Source of the DNA: JBEGQX01 sp041180805
GTDB lineage: Bacteria > Planctomycetota > Planctomycetia > Gemmatales > Gemmataceae
Length of the DNA: 19,815 nucleotides
Assembly (NCBI GenBank): GCA_041180805.1
Contig: JBEGQX010000314.1
Location: forward strand, 1-19,815
Direction of reading: 5' to 3'
Below the pieces are notes generated by a model. It was not told where the DNA came from. It saw only the letters and a program-made list of their open reading frames with translations, and did no database searches. Shown here in pieces: positions 1-4,891 of the stretch (the stretch's first letter is position 1; each line of letters opens with the position of its first letter). The position numbers and the translations under genes are program-made.

Positions 1-1
1 G

Positions 2-628
2 CCAAACGATTGCTACCAACAATCCAAAGTTCACTCCGTCTTTAGTTCACAAATAACCACATTTATGAGAATCACCTATATAAGTGTGGTATTCAATGCA
101 CTTGCCTGGCTCTATCACACCGTTTCAGTTTGGGCCCCGTTCTATTATTTTTTACTTTGGCTGGTTCCGATCTTTACCACTTTTTCCTTCTTCATGATCC
201 TGAGGCAGGTTGTGCAGCACGGCAATGGTGACAGGGGTTGGCTGACAAATACCCGCATTTTCTTCGTCAACAAGATGATTCAATATTGTGTATTCCCCAT
301 GGGACAGGACTATCACCTGCCCCATCATTTGTACTCAACTGTTCCCCATTACCGATTACGCAAGTTGCATGAAATCCTTCTTAGGTATCCGGAATACGAA
401 AAAGAGGCGGTTGAAGTGCATGGGTACTTTGTTTCGCCTGAAAAACAAAGGATTCACCCTACTGTTGTGGATGTTCTTGGTGATTCTTATTCTCAAAAGA
501 CTTACCATGATGTGCATATCGACAACACGGTTCTTGATGATTGCGAAGTGGAAGATAAGCAGGGAATTATCAATGTTGGCATAGCAGACATTGAGAACGC
601 CAGGAAAAAATCCACAACAAACCTTTAA
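2..628 (+). CDS. Fatty acid desaturase family protein, C-terminal part (5' end outside window)
   Basis: Probable membrane-bound di-iron desaturase or hydroxylase acting on lipid acyl chains. The frame is open from base 2, so the ATG at 65 is most likely internal and the start lies outside the window; about 208 residues are visible. Two hydrophobic stretches (about residues 5-20 and 26-46 counted from the ATG at 65) precede a QHGNGD motif. The last histidine box, HLPHH (bases 314-328), follows, with the flanking GQDY and LYSTVPHYRL seen in this family. The polar C-terminal tail of about 75 residues is rich in Asp and Glu and is of unknown role. The earlier histidine boxes are not visible. The TAA stop overlaps the stop of the convergent antiporter gene by four bases (TTAA), leaving no room for a terminator between them. 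The substrate cannot be told from this fragment; a carotenoid or sterol hydroxylase-like activity is the alternative. Confidence 0.82.
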   Translation, partial: PNDCYQQSKVHSVFSSQITTFMRITYISVVFNALAWLYHTVSVWAPFYYFLLWLVPIFTTFSFFMILRQVVQHGNGDRGWLTNTRIFFVNKMIQYCVFPMGQDYHLPHHLYSTVPHYRLRKLHEILLRYPEYEKEAVEVHGYFVSPEKQRIHPTVVDVLGDSYSQKTYHDVHIDNTVLDDCEVEDKQGIINVGIADIENARKKSTTNL

Positions 629-1935
629 AGTAGAGAACCCTGCCCTTCCAATTCCGTTCCCTTGCCGAGCCATTGGACCAATGGGGTGGTCATATAAGTT
701 GTAATTAATGCCATCATCACCAAAGTGCAAAAGACACTATCAGGGATAACGCCCATATCTTTCCCAAGATTGATAACTATGAGTTCCATGAGGGCTCTTG
801 TGTTCATAAGCACGCCTATGCAGGTGGATTCTCTGGAATTAAAACCAACCATCCTGGATGCCAGCCCACATCCCACAATTTTGCCAACTATAGAAGCCAG
901 AATTATCACGCCGGCCATAAGCCATAAATCCATGGAATCCAAGGTTCCAATCTTGGTACGCAAGCCGGTGTAGGCAAAAAACACGGGAAGAAAGAACGCC
1001 GTCACAAAATCTTTGAGGCGCCTTTGCATGGCAATTCGAAAGACGCTCTCGTCGCACAAGCAAGCCCCAAAAAGGAATGCCCCAAAAATGGCAAAGATTC
1101 CAATCAGATTCGTGACGATTGCAGCAAGGAATAAAAGCACCAGAATCAGGCCCAAACCTGTGACGGTTATCTCACCTCCAACTATCAGGTAAGGAATGAT
1201 TTTTTTAACAAGAGGCCTGACAAGGAATATCATCACCAAGCCAAACAGCAAGGTTTCAAAAATCATCCACGCTGAGTTCGACCATTCAAATCCAGTTCCA
1301 ACGAATGCGGCAACCCCTGCCAATAAAATCCACCCGGCAGCGTCATCGAATGCAGCGGCAGTGATTGTTACCACCGCGATACGGGTCCTTGCCAAATTCC
1401 ACTCTACCAGCATGCGTCCAAGAATTGGCAATGCGGTAATGGACATTGCGGTTCCAAGAAACAGTGCAAATGCCCAAAACGGCACTTCTTTTGAGGCGCC
1501 CACAAACAATTTCGGATGAATCCAATACGAGAGAAAGATTCCCAGCGTGAATGGAACAAGAATTCCTGCCAAGGAAATAAATCCGGTGGCTGAACCCAAT
1601 TCCTTGAGGTGCCCAAATTCAAACTCCATTCCCACCAGGAAAAGAAGCATTATCAGGCCTATCTGGCTGATACTGACAAAAATCCAGTGCATAGTGCCGG
1701 GGGGAATTCCTTCTATTTCAGGCCGAAAAACAGCATTGGATATTTCTGGGAACAAAGCCCCCAGAAAGCTAGGGCCAAGAAGTAATCCTGCAAATATTTC
1801 CCCCACCACTTCAGGCTGGCGAATTTTTCGAAATAACAATCCCATCACACGGGCGGCAAGTATTATCAGGGCCAGTTGCCACAGAAGAGCCAACATAAGT
1901 TTTTCGATTTGTACCGATGCAAAAGATAAAAACAT
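625..1935 (-). CDS. Cation/proton antiporter, CPA2 family (NhaS3/CHX-like membrane domain)
   Basis: Inner-membrane exchanger of Na+ or K+ for protons. The 436-residue protein is almost entirely hydrophobic, with about 12 predicted membrane segments. Diagnostic motifs are GTAMSITALPILGRML (161-176) and FDDAAGW (196-202). The latter holds the Asp pair D197/D198 expected to carry the ion in CPA2 exchangers. The NhaS3/CHX/Kha1 branch has a similar SxTAxPxLxR...DDxxxW pattern. There is no C-terminal RCK/TrkA-N domain, so this is not a full KefB/KefC, and ligand gating would need another protein. The ATG at 1935 is preferred because AAAGG sits about seven bases upstream, overlapping the stop of marR, only 10 bases away. 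It is the last gene of the unit begun by the P-II gene. The transported ion cannot be settled from sequence. Confidence 0.9.
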   Translation of the reverse strand: MFLSFASVQIEKLMLALLWQLALIILAARVMGLLFRKIRQPEVVGEIFAGLLLGPSFLGALFPEISNAVFRPEIEGIPPGTMHWIFVSISQIGLIMLLFLVGMEFEFGHLKELGSATGFISLAGILVPFTLGIFLSYWIHPKLFVGASKEVPFWAFALFLGTAMSITALPILGRMLVEWNLARTRIAVVTITAAAFDDAAGWILLAGVAAFVGTGFEWSNSAWMIFETLLFGLVMIFLVRPLVKKIIPYLIVGGEITVTGLGLILVLLFLAAIVTNLIGIFAIFGAFLFGACLCDESVFRIAMQRRLKDFVTAFFLPVFFAYTGLRTKIGTLDSMDLWLMAGVIILASIVGKIVGCGLASRMVGFNSRESTCIGVLMNTRALMELIVINLGKDMGVIPDSVFCTLVMMALITTYMTTPLVQWLGKGTELEGQGSLL

Positions 1936-1945
1936 ACTTAGCCTT

Positions 1946-2440
1946 TCAAGACCAAATACTTTCAGGGTCTTCGTGTGGGTTTCTGGCTTCCTTCAGAAGT
2001 TTAATCAGCAATTGCACATCTTTTTCTGGAAGATGCCCCAATTGCTGGATACCACACTGCAAAACCTCTGGATCGATGGTTTTTAATAACTTTAAACCGG
2101 CATTTGTAATTTTCACCAAAACGACGCGCCGGTTTTCCTTGGGTCTGTCCCGGGCTATCCAGCCATTCTCTTCTAATTTGTCCAGCAAACGAGTGATATC
2201 AGGTGCCCTGGAAACAAGTTTTCGGGCCAAATCAAGGGTTTGAATTCCCGCCCCTTGATTGCCCCTTAGCAAACGCAAAGCGTTGTATTGCTGGGCTGTA
2301 ATACCATGCTTTTGAAAAAGAGAATCTTCCAGAATGCGAAGGCGATCGTAAGTTCGCCAAAGATTTAGATAGGCTTCCTGTTGGGGGGTATCAAATTTTC
2401 TAGATTTTGAGGCGATGCTGGACGGAGAGTGCTCTTGCAT
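1946..2440 (-). CDS. MarR-family transcriptional regulator
   Basis: Winged helix-turn-helix DNA-binding protein, expected to act as a dimer in the cytoplasm. It has 164 residues, a little above the usual size because of a polar N-terminal tail of about 22 residues. ITAQQYNALRLL (47-58) is the typical MarR H2 region. TLDLARKLVSRAPDITRLLDKLEENGWI (68-95, given as separate helices H3 and H4) is the HTH, with the recognition helix near 78-91. The wing is RPKENRRVVLV (99-109), followed by the family-typical ITNAGLKLL. It lies directly before the antiporter gene, so control of that gene and of itself is a reasonable inference. The ligand is unknown. The ATG at 2440 has only a weak Shine-Dalgarno (GGGG), so expression may depend on coupling to the upstream gene. 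Confidence 0.93.
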   Translation of the reverse strand: MQEHSPSSIASKSRKFDTPQQEAYLNLWRTYDRLRILEDSLFQKHGITAQQYNALRLLRGNQGAGIQTLDLARKLVSRAPDITRLLDKLEENGWIARDRPKENRRVVLVKITNAGLKLLKTIDPEVLQCGIQQLGHLPEKDVQLLIKLLKEARNPHEDPESIWS

Positions 2441-2465
2441 GAATTATACCCCATGAAGGATATAA

Positions 2466-2477
2466 TTGTTTTAACAA
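2466..2477. promoter_or_regulatory. Inverted repeat upstream of marR, candidate operator
   Basis: TTGTT-TT-AACAA is a dyad with perfect 5-base arms and a 2-base centre. It ends 26 bases before the marR start and overlaps the stop of the preceding gene. MarR proteins commonly bind short AT-rich dyads near their own genes, so self-binding is plausible. The dyad does not extend beyond the 12 bases, and such short repeats also arise by chance in AT-rich DNA. Confidence 0.28.
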
Positions 2478-2878
2478 CATTTGTTCGACCATTCAATCAT
2501 AATTCCACCCAATTCCTCGACAAATCGACTTCGGGGCAGCACCGGATGGTAGCCGTTTTCACGGGCAGTCCCCAATAATCGGGCGTCCACATGCGACCCA
2601 TAGCCCATGCAGGGCAAGTCTGGCTTCAAAGCACGCAAGCCATCCAACAGTGGTTTACATTGTTCCAAGCCTGCCACCCCCAAATCGACTACAGCTCCCA
2701 TAACGTTCAGCGTTGGTGCCACTTCGAGAAGTTTTTCCACGGTCTTGCAACTGCGGGTTGTAAATCCCGCGGCACGGGCTTCAGCACTGATTCTGCTTCC
2801 AAACATCAGGTCATCTGTGAGAATTAAGATGGTTCCCGAGGGCTTCGCAGGTTCACTTCCATTTACTGTTTCGCTCAT
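2471..2878 (-). CDS. Stand-alone receiver-like (CheY-fold) protein with degenerate active site
   Basis: The 135-residue protein has a receiver-fold pattern: beta-1 TILILTDD (16-23) with the acidic pair D22/D23, and beta-3 GAVVDLG (61-67) with D65 in the phospho-acceptor position. beta-4 is CMGYGSH, with S95 in the Thr/Ser position. The conserved Lys of beta-5 is missing: the segment reads PVLPRSRF (112-119), with Pro and Arg where KP is usual. There is no output domain. The start codon overlaps the NUDIX stop (ATGA), implying translational coupling, and marR follows after 30 bases. Loss of the Lys suggests weak or absent phosphorylation switching, so it may act as a protein-binding module. 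Partner unknown; no histidine kinase is in the window. Confidence 0.72.
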   Translation of the reverse strand: MSETVNGSEPAKPSGTILILTDDLMFGSRISAEARAAGFTTRSCKTVEKLLEVAPTLNVMGAVVDLGVAGLEQCKPLLDGLRALKPDLPCMGYGSHVDARLLGTARENGYHPVLPRSRFVEELGGIMIEWSNKCC

Positions 2879-3447
2879 TCAATTTTCCCCAATCTTTGAA
2901 ACATATGCAAAGTAGCCCACATTTTCGCATCAATTGGAAGGGCCGGCTTTTCGCAAATCTGGCACACTTCCTCAAAATCCAGAAACATCACCTCGATATC
3001 TTCAGAGGCTTCAGGCTTTGCCCCTCTTTTTTGGCGAACATCCGCATAAACCATAACAATGGCTTCATCTGTCAGCCCCATGGAGGAGTGCAAGGGTCGG
3101 GTTATCCTGTGGATTTTGGTCACCTCACAACCCGTCTCTTCCAACATTTCCCTTTCCACGGCACTGCGAACAGATTCCCCCTTTTCCACCAACCCAGCGG
3201 GAAACCCATAGGTATATCCACCCACCGGCACCCTGAATTCCCTGATTGCCACCAGCTTGTTTGGCTTGCCCTTTTGCTTGAGTATGGGAACGATGATCAC
3301 AGCCTCGATCACCTCTTTTTCCAGATACGGATCATCCTTCCGCGAGGCAAAAATCCACTGCCCCTTGTGTCCTTCGTGGGAATAATCCGCCCTGTAAAGG
3401 TTCAACCACTTTTGACTGGTGATCTTCTTGACCTTGTCGATTTTCAT
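2875..3447 (-). CDS. NUDIX hydrolase, ADP-ribose pyrophosphatase-like
   Basis: Cytoplasmic Mg2+-dependent hydrolase of a nucleoside diphosphate linked to another group. The full Nudix box Gx5Ex7REUxEExGU is intact at residues 85-107: G85, E91, R99, E100, E103, E104, G106. The preceding VPVGGYTYGFPAG stretch and the 190-residue length resemble ADP-sugar pyrophosphatases of the NudF type. The substrate is an inference, since the box alone does not determine it. The ATG at 3447 has AGGGG about six bases upstream, and that site contains the TAG stop of the P-II gene nine bases away. It overlaps the receiver gene by four bases. The sequence looks full-length and active. Confidence 0.93.
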   Translation of the reverse strand: MKIDKVKKITSQKWLNLYRADYSHEGHKGQWIFASRKDDPYLEKEVIEAVIIVPILKQKGKPNKLVAIREFRVPVGGYTYGFPAGLVEKGESVRSAVEREMLEETGCEVTKIHRITRPLHSSMGLTDEAIVMVYADVRQKRGAKPEASEDIEVMFLDFEEVCQICEKPALPIDAKMWATLHMFQRLGKIE

Positions 3448-3456
3448 TCCTGACCC

Positions 3457-3804
3457 CTAAATGGCTTCCGGGCCACGCTCGCCGGTTCTAATGCGGATGC
3501 AATCCTCAAGCGGCAAAATGAAGATTTTGCCATCGCCTATTCTTCCTTCGGGACCTGTACGCCCCGCTTCCATAATGGCATTTACTGTGGGTTCCACAAA
3601 ATCTTCATTCACAGCGATTTGAAGCTGAACCTTGCGAAGAAGCTGCACATTTAATTCGTGGCCACGATAAACCTCTGTATGGCCTTTCTGCCTGCCAAAA
3701 CCCTGCACATCCACAATGGTTAGCCGAAACACCTCAACCTTGTTTAGCGCTTCTTTTACTGCCTCCAACTTGGATGGCTGAATGATGGCCAGAATCATTT
3801 TCAT
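3457..3804 (-). CDS. glnB: P-II family nitrogen regulatory protein
   Basis: Trimeric signal protein that senses ATP/ADP and 2-oxoglutarate and binds target proteins through its T-loop. The 115 residues align along their whole length with GlnB/GlnK: GFGRQKGHTEVYRG (35-48), B-loop IGDGKIF and C-terminal IRIRTGERG. Two departures are visible. Position 51, the tyrosine uridylylated by GlnD in proteobacteria, is Leu (RGHEL, 47-51), and position 49, the serine phosphorylated in cyanobacteria, is His. There are also about three extra residues (PEG) in the B-loop before IGDGK. From memory, related P-II proteins in planctomycetes and deltaproteobacteria share the RGHE and extended loop, so this is probably a subfamily trait. 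GGGAG eight bases upstream supports the ATG. It is the first gene of the unit; no amtB, glnA or glnD is nearby. Confidence 0.95.
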   Translation of the reverse strand: MKMILAIIQPSKLEAVKEALNKVEVFRLTIVDVQGFGRQKGHTEVYRGHELNVQLLRKVQLQIAVNEDFVEPTVNAIMEAGRTGPEGRIGDGKIFILPLEDCIRIRTGERGPEAI

Positions 3805-3871
3805 GGATCAGGCTCCCAAACACCTGCGTTTTAACTTTGAAACAACCCTGAATTGGAGAGTATGGGAACGG

Positions 3872-3885
3872 GCAACTAACTAACC
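3872..3885 (-). promoter_or_regulatory. Possible sigma-54-type -24/-12 element upstream of the P-II gene
   Basis: On the minus strand, GG (3885-3884) is followed after exactly 10 bases by GC (3873-3872) within TTGC, the invariant spacing of sigma-54 promoters. The -24 half otherwise matches the consensus poorly (GGTTAG rather than GGCACG). A start about 12 bases downstream would give a 5' leader near 55 bases for the P-II gene. P-II genes are sigma-54-dependent in several bacteria, which makes the site worth noting, but a GG-N10-GC match by itself is common. Confidence 0.22.
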
Positions 3886-3948
3886 CCACCCTAAGAATCT
3901 ATATGTTAAGCGCGCTGATGAAAAGGTTAATTCGAAATCAGGAGGTTG

Positions 3949-4890
3949 CTAGGCAGAGTGCTTTAAAAGGGTTTTCAAAAGCTCTTGCACACCATTGGCA
4001 AGCGCTTCAAGGTGATACCCACCCTCCAGGCAGGCAACTACTTTTCCGCCTGAAAGCGATTTTGCAAATTCGCAGACCGAATCCGCCAGAAAGCCAAAGT
4101 CTTCCGTATCCAGCCCCAAACTTCCAATCGGGTCACGACTGTCAGCATCAAAGCCTGCACTAATCAAAACCAGTTCAGGCTTGAAAGCCTCCGCTTTTCT
4201 CAAACCATTACTCCATGCCTTTCGGAAATCATCCCTTGTGGTGCCAAAGCTGATTGGTATGTTCAGGTTAAAGCCCAGGCCTTTCCTGCTGCCAGTTTCT
4301 TTCTCAGAACCGGTCCCGGGATAAAAACCATTTCCATAGCGATGAATGCTTATGAAAAAGGTCTGGTCATCCTCATAAAAGATGTCCTGCGTTCCATTGC
4401 CATGGTGCACATCCCAATCAAGTATCAACACCCTGTTTAGTTGATGTTTTCGAATGGCATGCCTTGCAGCCAAAGCCACATTGTTAAACAGGCAAAAACC
4501 CATGCTGGTAGTCGCATTTGCGTGGTGCCCTGGCGGGCGAACAAGGGCCAGGGCGTTTTTGGATTTCCCATTAAGCACCTGATCGACTGCGTCGATGCAT
4601 GCACCGCTTGCGAGCATGGCAACTTCAAAGGAATCCGGGCAAACTACCGTATCCGGATCGGCGTTGCCACCGCCATGGCTGGCTAGTTGCCTGATGGTTT
4701 CCACCTGCTTGGGAGCATGAAGAGCCAGAAGTTCCTTTTCAGTGACTGGCTTCCAGTTCAATTCTGTGCATTTTTTCCCGAGGCCTGATTTCTCAAGCAT
4801 TTCTTCCAAAGCCACCAGGCGTTCCACTCTTTCAGGATGTCTGCCAGTCTGGTGCTTTTGAAACACCGGGCTTCGATAAAGAATGGTCAT
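3949..4890 (-). CDS. Histone deacetylase superfamily amidohydrolase
   Basis: Zn2+-dependent deacetylase fold (arginase/deacetylase superfamily) that removes acetyl groups from lysine, polyamine or small-molecule amides. It has 313 residues from the ATG at 4890. Motifs: RPPGHH (118-123) with the tandem catalytic histidines; DWDVHHGNGT (158-167), with D160 and H162 as zinc ligands; SAGFDAD (244-250), with D248 as third ligand; and EGGY (289-292), with the transition-state tyrosine Y292. All key residues are present, so it should be active. A longer frame exists upstream, but its first 38 residues would overlap the HEAT gene and do not resemble the family, whereas MTILYRSPVF fits. The start is one base after the upstream stop (TGA-T-ATG), so translation is probably coupled. 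Bacterial homologues are variously called AcuC-like or acetylpolyamine amidohydrolases; the substrate is unknown. Confidence 0.94.
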   Translation of the reverse strand: MTILYRSPVFQKHQTGRHPERVERLVALEEMLEKSGLGKKCTELNWKPVTEKELLALHAPKQVETIRQLASHGGGNADPDTVVCPDSFEVAMLASGACIDAVDQVLNGKSKNALALVRPPGHHANATTSMGFCLFNNVALAARHAIRKHQLNRVLILDWDVHHGNGTQDIFYEDDQTFFISIHRYGNGFYPGTGSEKETGSRKGLGFNLNIPISFGTTRDDFRKAWSNGLRKAEAFKPELVLISAGFDADSRDPIGSLGLDTEDFGFLADSVCEFAKSLSGGKVVACLEGGYHLEALANGVQELLKTLLKHSA

Positions 4891-4891
4891 A

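Noticed and set aside
65..628. A complete 187-residue desaturase starting at the ATG at 65
   Set aside because: The same frame is open from base 2, and the earlier histidine boxes needed for catalysis are missing, so this is the end of a longer gene.
2443..2448. TATAAT just upstream of the marR start as a -10 box
   Set aside because: It ends two bases before the ATG, so transcription would start inside the gene, and no -35 hexamer lies at a suitable distance.
2896..3453. A 185-residue plus-strand reading frame
   Set aside because: It is antisense to the NUDIX gene, which has an intact Nudix box; no domain or Shine-Dalgarno supports it.
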